Source: Pyrococcus yayanosii CH1 (GTDB lineage Archaea; Methanobacteriota_B; Thermococci; Thermococcales; Thermococcaceae). Taken from it: a stretch of 64,000 bases of DNA. The notes under the pieces were generated by a model. That model was not told the origin of the DNA. It made no database searches and saw only the letters and a program-made list of their open reading frames with translations. The translations under genes and the position numbers were made by a program. This document shows positions 7,965 through 15,873 of the stretch, piece after piece (the stretch's first letter is position 1; each line of letters opens with the position of its first letter). The stretch lies in NCBI RefSeq assembly GCF_000215995.1, contig NC_015680.1, positions 1,116,001 through 1,180,000 on the forward strand, given 5' to 3'.

Positions 7965-8562
7965 GCTGAAAGAGCTCTCTGTCGGTTATGATAGGAATCT
8001 CCCAATTCTTCAGGACATAGGGTTGAGGATTGAGAAGGGGGAAGCAGCCAACTTTTATGGATATAATGGCATAGGAAAGACAACCCTGCTAAAAACTGTG
8101 GCAACGTTCATTAGGCCATTGAAGGGTCAAATCCTCTATGAGGGGAAACCAATAACGAATTTCAGGAGGAGGATATTTTTCCTCCCGGAGACTGTGGATG
8201 TCCCCAGCAGGGTGACCCCGATAGAATACGTAAGGGCCGTTGCGAGCCTTTATGGAACCAGAGTTGATGAAAATAGGGCGTTGAAGGCCCTCAAAACCGT
8301 CGGCGTCGCAACTCCAAGGGTTCCGCTTGGGAAGCTCTCACAAGGCATGAAAAGGAGGGTCCAGCTCTCCGCTTCCCTCCTTGTTGAAGCCGAAATATTC
8401 GTCCTAGACGACCCACTCGTGGCGGTGGATGAAGAATCAAAACACGAGCTCCTCCAGACTATCCTGGAGAGCCTCAAAGAGAAAGGCGTTGTGATAATGT
8501 CCTCGCGCGAAAAACTCCCCTACTGCGAACTAAACGTCGACCTCAAGGAGTTCAGAAGGTAA
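7954..8562 (+). CDS. ABC transporter ATPase with altered catalytic residues
   Basis: This 202-residue protein is a bare nucleotide-binding domain. The Walker A (GYNGIGKTT, about 30-38) and the signature LSQGMKRR are good. Walker B reads VLDDP where LDEP is normal, so the catalytic Glu is Asp, and the switch-loop His is replaced (SSREK instead of a SSH-type sequence). Hydrolysis may therefore be slow, or the protein may work as a dimer with another ATPase, for example that of the neighbouring cluster. It closes the run starting at 5846 and is followed by a T-run. Confidence 0.85.
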   Translation: MGLELKELSVGYDRNLPILQDIGLRIEKGEAANFYGYNGIGKTTLLKTVATFIRPLKGQILYEGKPITNFRRRIFFLPETVDVPSRVTPIEYVRAVASLYGTRVDENRALKALKTVGVATPRVPLGKLSQGMKRRVQLSASLLVEAEIFVLDDPLVAVDEESKHELLQTILESLKEKGVVIMSSREKLPYCELNVDLKEFRR

Positions 8563-8605
8563 AGCAAAAACTATCCCCTCTAGAGAGGCCAGTGTATATG
8601 CGGAG

Positions 8606-8613
8606 ATTTTTTT
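8606..8613 (+). terminator. Oligo-T terminator after ABC cluster 1
   Basis: Eight T residues follow the ATPase stop codon by about 44 bases and precede a separate promoter, so clusters 1 and 2 are probably separate transcription units. Confidence 0.5.
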
Positions 8614-8701
8614 TACTTATTAATGTAGTAGTATATTTTTAACTAAATTTTTCAGCTTTAAACTAAACGAGGAAGATTTACGCACTATTAACCAACAAAC
8701 A

Positions 8702-8745
8702 AAAGATTTATATACTATCGTTGAAGACAACTCTTGAGGGAGGTG
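8702..8745 (+). promoter_or_regulatory. Promoter and ribosome site of ABC cluster 2
   Basis: A strong TATA box (TTTATATAC, 8707-8715) with an A-rich BRE in front lies about 30 bases ahead of a full Shine-Dalgarno (GGGAGGTGA) serving the ATG at 8748. The 185 bases from 8563 hold this promoter, the upstream T-run and AT-rich sequence; nothing else was seen. Confidence 0.65.
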
Positions 8746-8747
8746 AC

Positions 8748-9269
8748 ATGAAGAGGTTCAGCAGTCTGTTGATAATACTTCTAGTCGGGATGGCCATCTG
8801 GACTAGTCCAGCCATGGGGTATTCTCACGTAAGTAGTGCCATTCTTGGAAAGTTCGTCGACACGGCAGACAGCGTGTCATACGCAGACATATCTATCACC
8901 GGCGGGTACGGGAGCGCCTATCTTACGTTCAAGGTGGTGATTTCTGGGGATTATGGAGCCGCTGCCGGAGCAGCATCAGGATATAATGTTATGATACTCC
9001 CGAATGGGGATGTAACGTTCAGCCCAATGTATCTACTTCAGGTGAGGAGTAAGGACTACGATGGAATCGAGAAGAATGTTAAGTACTTCAAGACATGCTA
9101 CTGGTTAAAGAAGGCCAGCTATAGGACCAGCTATGGGTATAGAGTTGATGCAGTGGCATATATAAGTGTGGAAAGAAAAATAGAGCACGCCCTTTGGTTT
9201 GATTCTATTGAGCGCGTAATATACAACCCCTACGCCGATGTAGGCGGTAACGTTTACATCCACATGTGA
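8748..9269 (+). CDS. Secreted hypothetical protein of ABC cluster 2
   Basis: The 173-residue product begins with a clear signal peptide (MKRFSSLLIILLVGMAIW, cleavage near AMG-YSH). The mature part is rich in Gly, Ala, Ser and Tyr, with alternating beta-strand pattern, for example around ITGGYGSAYLTF and GDYGAAAGAASGYN. No catalytic motif is visible. Being the first gene after a strong promoter and in front of permease and ATPase genes, it is either the cargo or an extracellular partner of the exporter. Confidence 0.6.
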   Translation: MKRFSSLLIILLVGMAIWTSPAMGYSHVSSAILGKFVDTADSVSYADISITGGYGSAYLTFKVVISGDYGAAAGAASGYNVMILPNGDVTFSPMYLLQVRSKDYDGIEKNVKYFKTCYWLKKASYRTSYGYRVDAVAYISVERKIEHALWFDSIERVIYNPYADVGGNVYIHM

Positions 9270-9281
9270 GGGGGAAGATTT

Positions 9282-10142
9282 GTGAGGAAAGTTTACTTTG
9301 TTTTCGCTTTTTCCCTTTTGTTGCTACTCCCCGCACTGGCCGCGAGCAGTGCCCTACAAGATGATGATAAGTGCAAAATAACGGGAAAAATAATGGTGAC
9401 GGCACTTAATCAGACCGATTCCCACACTTACAAGACCGTTCCGTTTGTTGTTTCTGGGGCTAGGGGAAATGTCGTTTACGAAGGTGATGTCAGGATAATA
9501 GAATGTCGGGATTTGGGAAGCTCAGTAAACGTCACCGTGGAGCTCACCGTGACTGAAAGAGATGAAGACCTTCGCCAATTAATTGACCTACACTATCTCA
9601 ATCCAAAAATAGCCAACAAAAAATTCATGTTCAACTTCATCGTTGACAAGAGAACCAACACGTTCGAGCTCAACGGGACAAGGGTTTTGTTCCCGTTCTA
9701 CCTCTTCAAGGGCGATGACTTTAGACCCTTCCACATCTTTGAGTTCCTCAAGATGGAAAAGGAGAACAGGATAAACGCCTATTTAGGGGATAACACCAAG
9801 GTCATCATACGTGATGCAGTAATCCTTAAATCAACAAGGGACTTCACGTACGTTTTCTGCTCTGGGAGCATTACGGGAAACATAACCTGCGAGGATCCTG
9901 TGCCTGTGCGATATACAGAGCTCGTGACGAAATCTTCGTACGTTGCTGGAGCGAATCTGCTGTATCCCAGAGACCCCTTTGGACTGCACGATGGGCCTGT
10001 TCTACTGGGCTTTCAGCTAATACCCTCGGACGAAATCATAGAGGTGCTGAAGGCCAGCGATTCTACAAACAAAATCTTCTGGGTTGTCCCCGTTGGAATC
10101 TCTGCTGGAATTGGGCTGCTAATCCTGAGGAGAAGGAGGTAA
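9282..10142 (+). CDS. Secreted, C-terminally anchored hypothetical protein
   Basis: This 286-residue protein has a signal peptide (about 1-22), a long extracellular beta-rich domain, and a C-terminal helix (about 262-282) followed by RRRR, the layout of a protein anchored from the outside. Two Cys lie close together in CSGSITGNITC and might form a disulfide. It starts with GTG after GAGGGGGA, 12 bases behind the preceding secreted gene. The permease gene follows after 5 bases. The family is not recognised. Confidence 0.6.
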   Translation: MRKVYFVFAFSLLLLLPALAASSALQDDDKCKITGKIMVTALNQTDSHTYKTVPFVVSGARGNVVYEGDVRIIECRDLGSSVNVTVELTVTERDEDLRQLIDLHYLNPKIANKKFMFNFIVDKRTNTFELNGTRVLFPFYLFKGDDFRPFHIFEFLKMEKENRINAYLGDNTKVIIRDAVILKSTRDFTYVFCSGSITGNITCEDPVPVRYTELVTKSSYVAGANLLYPRDPFGLHDGPVLLGFQLIPSDEIIEVLKASDSTNKIFWVVPVGISAGIGLLILRRRR

Positions 10143-10147
10143 GGAGA

Positions 10148-10939
10148 ATGAAGCACATAGCCCTTGAAATCAGATCAAATCCAGGAATCATCGCCCTGAT
10201 GGTTCTGGCTCCTTCCCTGATTTTGTACGTTGCATGGAATGTGTTTCTTAACCTTGACATGCCAAGCGATGGTGGAGCCGAACTTGCAAAAGCCGTTCCC
10301 TCCTTCGAAGTAGAGAGAGCCCTTTCTGAACTCCAAGCCTCTTTAGGATCATTCATTCAAGATGTTGCAATTGAACAGTCGGAAGCCTTCGGCAGAGGCA
10401 TTAAAACGACCCTCATCGGGGTATTTCTTGTGATGTCAATCCTCACCGCCCTAACCTTCGGAAAGGCTATCTCGACTGGAACGATAATCCATGACATAGG
10501 TCTCGTAAGGGATAGGAGAAAGGTGTTCATCTTCAGGCTGGCACCTCTCATCATCTACTCCATCCTTCTAGCCTCTATTTTAACCATAGGCTTGGCCTCT
10601 ATCTTCCCGCTTACGGGTGTAGATGCCACAAAGTCCGACATTATGAATCTGCTCATAGCTCTTATGCTCTCTTCCTTCTGGGGAATTTTCCTATCGGCGA
10701 TTTTGAGTACCACATCCAAGGAGTACGCATATTCAATCTTGGGCTCTTTCGCCGTAGCCGGTATTTTCCTCGCAATAGAAGACGTTGGAGAGGTCCTTTT
10801 TCCTTTCTTCAAGCTCCTTATCTGGCTCTCGAGTTCAGGACAAGAGCCCATGGGTTCCTGGGCGACAATCGGCCTTTCGCTCTTTATCCTCTCTCCTGCC
10901 CTGGCACTAAGAACGTTTGAAAGGGGGGATTACTATTGA
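10148..10939 (+). CDS. ABC-2-type permease of cluster 2
   Basis: The 263-residue protein has about six hydrophobic segments with a large external loop after the first (about 40-85), the typical ABC-2 layout. The cytoplasmic stretch around GLVRDRRKVFIFRLAPL resembles the coupling region of such permeases. GAGGTAAGG precedes the ATG. It overlaps the next gene by TTGA, and the ATPase gene is the last of the operon. Confidence 0.75.
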   Translation: MKHIALEIRSNPGIIALMVLAPSLILYVAWNVFLNLDMPSDGGAELAKAVPSFEVERALSELQASLGSFIQDVAIEQSEAFGRGIKTTLIGVFLVMSILTALTFGKAISTGTIIHDIGLVRDRRKVFIFRLAPLIIYSILLASILTIGLASIFPLTGVDATKSDIMNLLIALMLSSFWGIFLSAILSTTSKEYAYSILGSFAVAGIFLAIEDVGEVLFPFFKLLIWLSSSGQEPMGSWATIGLSLFILSPALALRTFERGDYY

Positions 10940-11352
10940 GGAAAGGTCTCTGGATTGTTTTCATGGCGTCAGCTGTGCTATTTGCCCTAACGCTCTCAGG
11001 CCTCTTTTATCAGGCCTCAAAAGAGAATGTGAAGATAAAATTCCTTACTTTTGCGAACGAGCATGGTCCGTATCCCCTTTATTCAGTCTGCATGAAGGAG
11101 ACCATCCTCCCCTTTGCTGGCGAATATACGATAGAGGGGCCCAATGCAACAGTGATAACTGCCGAGGGAAAGTTCAATGAAAGCTTCACGACAAAGCTTA
11201 GAGGAGTTGGAGTCACGGCGGTGCTAAGAAAGGATGGAGAAACTGTCATCACATTAAAACCAAGGGTAAAATTCCCGCTCCTCAACCTGGCCACAATAGT
11301 AGTGATAGGAGGTGTCGTGGGCTATGCTCTTAGAGTGCTCAAACTTGAGTAA
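10936..11352 (+). CDS. Two-helix membrane protein of ABC cluster 2
   Basis: The 138-residue protein has an N-terminal membrane helix (about 5-24), an extracellular domain of about 85 residues, and a C-terminal helix (LLNLATIVVIGGVVGYAL). It starts with TTG overlapping the permease stop (TTGA), with AAGGGGGGA in front. Its end overlaps the start of the ATPase gene by 29 bases. It may be an accessory subunit that holds cargo at the outer face. Confidence 0.6.
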   Translation: MRKGLWIVFMASAVLFALTLSGLFYQASKENVKIKFLTFANEHGPYPLYSVCMKETILPFAGEYTIEGPNATVITAEGKFNESFTTKLRGVGVTAVLRKDGETVITLKPRVKFPLLNLATIVVIGGVVGYALRVLKLE

Positions 11353-12097
11353 GTCATATGGGAGTGTCAAGGCACTCGACAACGTGAGCTTCACTCTCGA
11401 AAAGGGCCTCTCCTTTATTCTCGGCCCTAACGGTAGCGGAAAGACAACCTTCATCAAGATAGTTAGCAACATAATAACCCCCGATTCGGGGGAGATAATG
11501 ATACTCGGAAAGCACTACCTTGACCTTAAACCTAGCGAGATAGCTTTTTCATTTGAAAAAACGGTGTTTCCGCCTTCGGTCAGGGTCATTGACTGTCTCC
11601 ACGCGGTTGGGGAGCTTCGGGGAAACGACAACACCGATGAGATAATTTCGCTCTTCGACCTCGAAAGTGTTAAGACGAAAAAATTCCGCGAACTTTCTCA
11701 GGGTTACAAGAGGAGATTTTTGGTTGCGAGCGCCTTTGTTGGCTTTCCAGATGTCGTTTTCTTGGATGAACCCTTCAGCAACGTCGACATAGTGGCAAAA
11801 AAGAAGATGATGGAAACATTCATCGAACTTAGAAAAGAGATTAACATAGTCGTCGTTTCCCACGTCTTTACGAACCTCAGCGAACTCGACAGCCTCGTGG
11901 TGCTATACAACGGTAAGGTCATGAAGAACCTAGGTAAAGATAAGTTACGTGAAATCCACGGATTTAAAGCGGTATTTGAGGATGGAACAGTTGTTATTAA
12001 CGACGTGGAAAAGGTAAACCGACTAATTTTCTCCGGTAAGCGGCTGACCTCAATTGAACCACTATCCCTCGAGAGATGGCTCATGGAACTGTTTTAG
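11324..12097 (+). CDS. ABC transporter ATPase of cluster 2
   Basis: All nucleotide-binding motifs are present in this 257-residue protein: GPNGSGKTT (Walker A, about 31-39), LSQGYKRR (signature), VVFLDEP (Walker B with the catalytic Glu), SNVD (D-loop) and VVSH (switch His). The last 60 residues form a C-terminal extension typical of ABC-2 exporters. The ATG at 11324 lies inside the preceding gene. In contrast with the ATPase at 7954-8562, this one looks fully competent. Confidence 0.9.
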   Translation: MLLECSNLSKSYGSVKALDNVSFTLEKGLSFILGPNGSGKTTFIKIVSNIITPDSGEIMILGKHYLDLKPSEIAFSFEKTVFPPSVRVIDCLHAVGELRGNDNTDEIISLFDLESVKTKKFRELSQGYKRRFLVASAFVGFPDVVFLDEPFSNVDIVAKKKMMETFIELRKEINIVVVSHVFTNLSELDSLVVLYNGKVMKNLGKDKLREIHGFKAVFEDGTVVINDVEKVNRLIFSGKRLTSIEPLSLERWLMELF

Positions 12098-12137
12098 CTG
12101 TCTAAAGAGGCTACAAGAAATTTGAATTCAAGAGTTC

Positions 12138-12215
12138 TGGGGCCGGGGCCGGGATTTGAACCCGGGCTACGGGATCCACAGTCCCGTGTGCTAGACCAGG
12201 CTACACCACCCCGGC
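12138..12215 (-). tRNA. tRNA-His (anticodon GUG)
   Basis: On the minus strand the acceptor GCCGGGG (12209-12215) pairs with CCCCGGC (12142-12148), followed by C73 and a genome-encoded CCA (12138-12140). The anticodon loop reads CUGUGGA with GUG. The T arm is CCGGG-UUCAAAU-CCCGG. The base just before the 5' end is G, opposite C73, as expected for the His identity G-1. Confidence 0.95.
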
Positions 12216-12348
12216 CGCGCTCAGCCTTAGCTTCTGGGATATATTTATAAAGTTTTCGCCAGAATCCCGGAAAGAAGGCCCCTGGAAACGCTTAACCTTT
12301 GAAACCGCTCTTAGGAATGACTTCAGAAATCTCCGGGAGGAAAATAGG

Positions 12349-12954
12349 ATGAAGGCTAAGAGGGAAGCCCTCCTGGGCCTTTTGAGAGCCATTGAGGAAG
12401 GCAAGGTTGACGAGGACATAATATATCTGCTCCTCCTCATTAACTCCATAAAGGGCGTCTACACGACCTCTTCCTGTTCGGGGAGGATAGGTATCATAGA
12501 GGAGCCCGCCCTCGGTGCTAAACCTCTCTCTCGCTGGCTTGTCAAGGTTCACAGGCCCCTGACCTTCGAGGAGGCGAAAGAAGCCCTAATGAGGGCAGAG
12601 AGGGGGCTGATATTCCTCAAGAGCCAGCCACCCATATTCCACGTTGTCTCTGAGAATCTCGAAATCGCGAAGAAGGTTCACGCCCTCGGTCTCGCCTCGG
12701 GCTTCAAATACACAACCTTCAAGGCCATATCAAGCCGCTATCTGGTCGAGATAAACGGAACCGAGTACCTAACGGTGCCCCTTGGGAGGGATGGGAAGGT
12801 CTTCGTGGACGATGAATATCTTCTCTTCGCCCTTGAGGTAGGAAACGAGATGCTGAGGAGAAGCAAGGAGCGGCTTCCCCGCCTTGAGGAGAACTTCAGA
12901 AAGCTAAAGGAGGAGCTGGGGGAGGACGAGCTCTTCAGAAAGCTCACCAGGTGA
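12349..12954 (+). CDS. taw3: Wyosine-derivative tRNA methyltransferase Taw3/TYW3
   Basis: The 201-residue protein fits TYW3, which methylates N4 of the tricyclic wyosine precursor at position 37 of tRNA-Phe. The hallmark is TTSSCSGRI near residue 42, preceded by VDEDIIYLLLLIN; later come the FLKSQPPIFHV and ASGFKYTTF segments. GGGAGG precedes the ATG by 8 bases. It converges on the RaSEA gene, with an 11-base overlap of the 3' ends; both act on tRNA. Confidence 0.88.
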   Translation: MKAKREALLGLLRAIEEGKVDEDIIYLLLLINSIKGVYTTSSCSGRIGIIEEPALGAKPLSRWLVKVHRPLTFEEAKEALMRAERGLIFLKSQPPIFHVVSENLEIAKKVHALGLASGFKYTTFKAISSRYLVEINGTEYLTVPLGRDGKVFVDDEYLLFALEVGNEMLRRSKERLPRLEENFRKLKEELGEDELFRKLTR

Positions 12955-13960
12955 TAAGCTGCCAGTCGAGGAGGCCTGTCGCTGTAATGTAAGCCCACTC
13001 CCTCATGCATTCATGCTCAATATCTAAGTGCTTGACATCCTGTGTCGTCGAAAAACGTCTTATCGCCCTAGCCACTTCTCTGTCACATAGGCCGCAGTTG
13101 TGAGGTCCTCTCGGTGAACCGGCCCCGACAGGGTCGCAGAGGAACCTTTTCTCCGGGAACTTTTCCTTCGCCCATTTCAGCACCTCGATGACGCTCCAGA
13201 GCCAAGGTGGCCTGTATTCATTCCTATCCCAAAGCCTTTCGTAGATGGTTCCCTTCTGGATGTTGGTAAGGTTTATGGAGAATGTGTCGGTATAAGGAGC
13301 AGCCCTCTCTATGCTCGCCTTGATGTCCTCAATGGCGTCCTTCTCCCCCAGGAACGCCGGCTTAAAGAGCAGGTAAGTCTTGACGAACGCGCCTGCCCCT
13401 CTTATTCTCTCGCTCGCCCTCACGAAGTCCTCGAAAGTGTTCCCCTTGTTTATGGAAACATCTGCCACGTCATCGTTGGCCGTTTCAAGGCCTATAGCAA
13501 CTTCAAAGTGCTTCCCCTCTACCCTCTTAGCTAGTTCCCTCACCCACTCCTCCCTCACGAGCTCGCTCCTGGTCTCTACCACTACCTCATAAACGTTGTC
13601 CAGCTCCGCGATGGCCTCGAATATCTTGTGCCTCGTCTCCCTCCCGACCTCAGCCGAGTCAAAGAAAGAGCCAGAGGTGAATATCCTGACGGCGAAGCGG
13701 CCCTCCTTTCCCCGTATCTTATCGAGTGCCTCCAAGAAATGGCCAAATATCCTCTCCTGGCTCGTCTCCTTCGGGGCCTGAGCCGGGTAGGAGCACATGT
13801 AGCAGGCCTTACCGAACCGGTAACGATAGCAACCTATCGTGGGCAGGATCACGAAGAGAACCTTCCCGGGCTCGCCAGCTACATTGTCCTCGCTCACCCA
13901 GTACATTCCAACACCCGATTCCCTTAAGGAACGCCGCTTAAAAGGGTTGCCATTGACCAT
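12944..13960 (-). CDS. raSEA: Archaeosine synthase radical SAM subunit RaSEA
   Basis: The 338-residue protein is an Elp3-like radical SAM enzyme. Near residue 45 it has GCYRYRFGKACYMCSYPAQ, supplying the cluster cysteines in the spacing typical of this family. Then come IFTSGSFFD, VVETRSE and AIGLETANDDV, typical barrel strands; a C-terminal CGLCDREVARAI segment holds more cysteines. RaSEA works with ArcS to convert the lysine adduct of preQ0-tRNA into archaeosine. I chose the ATG at 13960 (MVNGNPFKRR) because upstream residues do not look like the family. Confidence 0.85.
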   Translation of the reverse strand: MVNGNPFKRRSLRESGVGMYWVSEDNVAGEPGKVLFVILPTIGCYRYRFGKACYMCSYPAQAPKETSQERIFGHFLEALDKIRGKEGRFAVRIFTSGSFFDSAEVGRETRHKIFEAIAELDNVYEVVVETRSELVREEWVRELAKRVEGKHFEVAIGLETANDDVADVSINKGNTFEDFVRASERIRGAGAFVKTYLLFKPAFLGEKDAIEDIKASIERAAPYTDTFSINLTNIQKGTIYERLWDRNEYRPPWLWSVIEVLKWAKEKFPEKRFLCDPVGAGSPRGPHNCGLCDREVARAIRRFSTTQDVKHLDIEHECMREWAYITATGLLDWQLITW

Positions 13961-14019
13961 AGGCCTTCGTGTCCACTTGGATGACCTACACTCACAGGCA
14001 TTAAGGCATGTGATGGGCA

Positions 14020-14238
14020 ATGGACATACTTGAAACACTCCTCAACATCATTGCTCTGGGCTCTTTTGCCATGGTTATTGTGCCCCTTGTCCTCGTGCTT
14101 GGCACACGGCATCTTCCCCAACCACTTCTCCCGAATCCGGCGATCCTCCTGCCTATAGGTCTCATCCTACTCGTAGCGGCCCGGCACTTCCTCAGCGAAT
14201 GGTACGGCAAGGTGCCCATCTACGTTGTCGAGGAGTGA
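14020..14238 (+). CDS. Small two-helix membrane protein
   Basis: This 72-residue protein has two hydrophobic helices (about 6-28 and 40-55) and a short tail ending VPIYVVEE. It diverges from the RaSEA gene with a 59-base gap. Its function is unknown. Confidence 0.5.
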   Translation: MDILETLLNIIALGSFAMVIVPLVLVLGTRHLPQPLLPNPAILLPIGLILLVAARHFLSEWYGKVPIYVVEE

Positions 14239-14304
14239 CCCTTTCCCCCTTTTTCTTACCACAAAATTTAACCGAGCAGATACCCTTATTCTCCCGGTGG
14301 TAGC

Positions 14305-14883
14305 ATGGGACTGCTCGAGGACAAGGCACTGGTAGAGGCAGCCCTCTTTGTGGCCGGACGACCCCTGAGCCTGAAGGAGCTCTCGAAGGCCCTTGGCATA
14401 AAATCGCTCGAATACTTGGAGAAGCTGATAGAACTTATAGCGAGCGAGTATGAGGAAAGGAAGAGCGCGATCGAAGTAGTAAAGGTCCTCGGAGACAAGT
14501 GGGTTATGCAGTTGAAACAAGAGTACTCCCAGAAGGTCATCCACTTAATGCCCAAACCCGAGCTCAGGGCTGGCGAGCTGAAAACATTGGCGCTCATCGC
14601 TTACCTTCAGCCCGTTGAGCAGAGCAAGATAATAAAGCTACGCGGAAGCCAGGCCTACGAGCACATAAAGAAGCTCCTTGAGATGGGCTTGATTTATGCG
14701 GAGCCCTACGAGAGGACCAAACTCCTTGGCACAACGCAGAAGTTCGCCGAGCTCTACGGCTTCCCCGAGAATGATCCCGAGCTAATCAAGGAAGCCTTCA
14801 AGAAGGTAATACATTCAGAGTATGCTGACCTGATGGAAAAAATCGAAAAGAACAACCGAAAAGACAAAAGAGAAGAAGCTTAA
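14305..14883 (+). CDS. scpB: Segregation and condensation protein B
   Basis: The 192-residue protein has the ScpB pattern: ALVEAALFVAGRPLSLKELSKALGI (first winged helix), a second one with LALIAYLQPVEQSKIIKLRGS-type sequence in the middle, and the closing LGTTQKFAELYGF. ScpB dimers bind ScpA and the SMC ATPase to organise the chromosome. A GGTGG ribosome site precedes the ATG. ScpA is not next to it. Confidence 0.9.
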   Translation: MGLLEDKALVEAALFVAGRPLSLKELSKALGIKSLEYLEKLIELIASEYEERKSAIEVVKVLGDKWVMQLKQEYSQKVIHLMPKPELRAGELKTLALIAYLQPVEQSKIIKLRGSQAYEHIKKLLEMGLIYAEPYERTKLLGTTQKFAELYGFPENDPELIKEAFKKVIHSEYADLMEKIEKNNRKDKREEA

Positions 14884-14907
14884 GGGAGCGAAGCCGGAAT
14901 TCTTCCC

Positions 14908-15873
14908 TCATCCCTCCCTGTAAGTGAACGTCCCGTTGTAGATTCCGACCCCGGTGTATAGACCAAAGACCGCATATCCATCTTCGTTAACATGTCCCCA
15001 GCCGGGAATCACATGGCACAGGCAGTTAGGATCATAGGGAAAAATCTTATCAAAGATGACCTCCGTCCCGCTAAAGATTAAAACCCGGCCAAAAGCAGGA
15101 GACCCGTCCCCCTGCGGCTGCTCGAATCCCAGAATTGTATAGTTTCCCGCCGACGACACGAAAACGTTCCTCTTTGGCCATGGATTTTCGCCGAGGCTTA
15201 GTTTTTTGATGAGCCCTTGCTTGCCAAATATATAAACGAAATCATCACCAACCCAGCGCCTGACAAAAGACATCTCACGAGGTGCTGAATAAATCTCAAC
15301 GACAAAAAGATAATTGCTGGTGTTAGAAATAAGAATTTGAGGATAACTTAAACCCTCTTTACTGGACATTTCCGACCCGTAATTGATAGTCCAATAGTAA
15401 TAGTAAGGGTGTTTTAGCTCATAACTCCACAACAATTTCCCCTCATAACTACATACAACCAAGCGCTTTACATTCACTGTAATTATTTTGTTTAAGACCG
15501 TTACATTAGTCTCATATCTAGTTATATTCACAATGACAAAGGGAACGTTCATGGTCCTTGTATCCTCAATAGATGCCACGAATCCCCAGGTAAAGAAGTA
15601 AGCACTGGATGAGTTTATCCTGTACGTTTTCCCATCCCCTACTTTAACGTAATAACCCCTAACCCTTATGTACAATCCTTTATTTTCTACAGCCCGCAAT
15701 ACTACTGTGCCGTCAAATTTACCAATGACTTCAAAGTTTTCCTCGTTGACTTTCACTAGAGCCATAAGAGGACACTTATCATTTGAACTTCCTTTGTTAG
15801 TCCAGTCTGAGTATGCTACAAAAACCATTAGGACGAAAGCAATAAGGGAAAATACAAGAAGGCTTCTTTTCAT
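14908..15873 (-). CDS. Membrane-anchored extracellular hypothetical protein
   Basis: The 321-residue protein has an N-terminal signal or anchor helix (about 5-23) and an extracellular beta-rich domain with many Tyr, Asn and Thr, including several N-glycosylation sequons (for example NITR, NVTV, NTSN). No enzymatic motif is visible. The ATG at 15873 overlaps the stop of the preceding gene (ATGA), so it is coupled to it. AT-richer codon use than the housekeeping neighbours marks it as accessory. Confidence 0.6.
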   Translation of the reverse strand: MKRSLLVFSLIAFVLMVFVAYSDWTNKGSSNDKCPLMALVKVNEENFEVIGKFDGTVVLRAVENKGLYIRVRGYYVKVGDGKTYRINSSSAYFFTWGFVASIEDTRTMNVPFVIVNITRYETNVTVLNKIITVNVKRLVVCSYEGKLLWSYELKHPYYYYWTINYGSEMSSKEGLSYPQILISNTSNYLFVVEIYSAPREMSFVRRWVGDDFVYIFGKQGLIKKLSLGENPWPKRNVFVSSAGNYTILGFEQPQGDGSPAFGRVLIFSGTEVIFDKIFPYDPNCLCHVIPGWGHVNEDGYAVFGLYTGVGIYNGTFTYREG

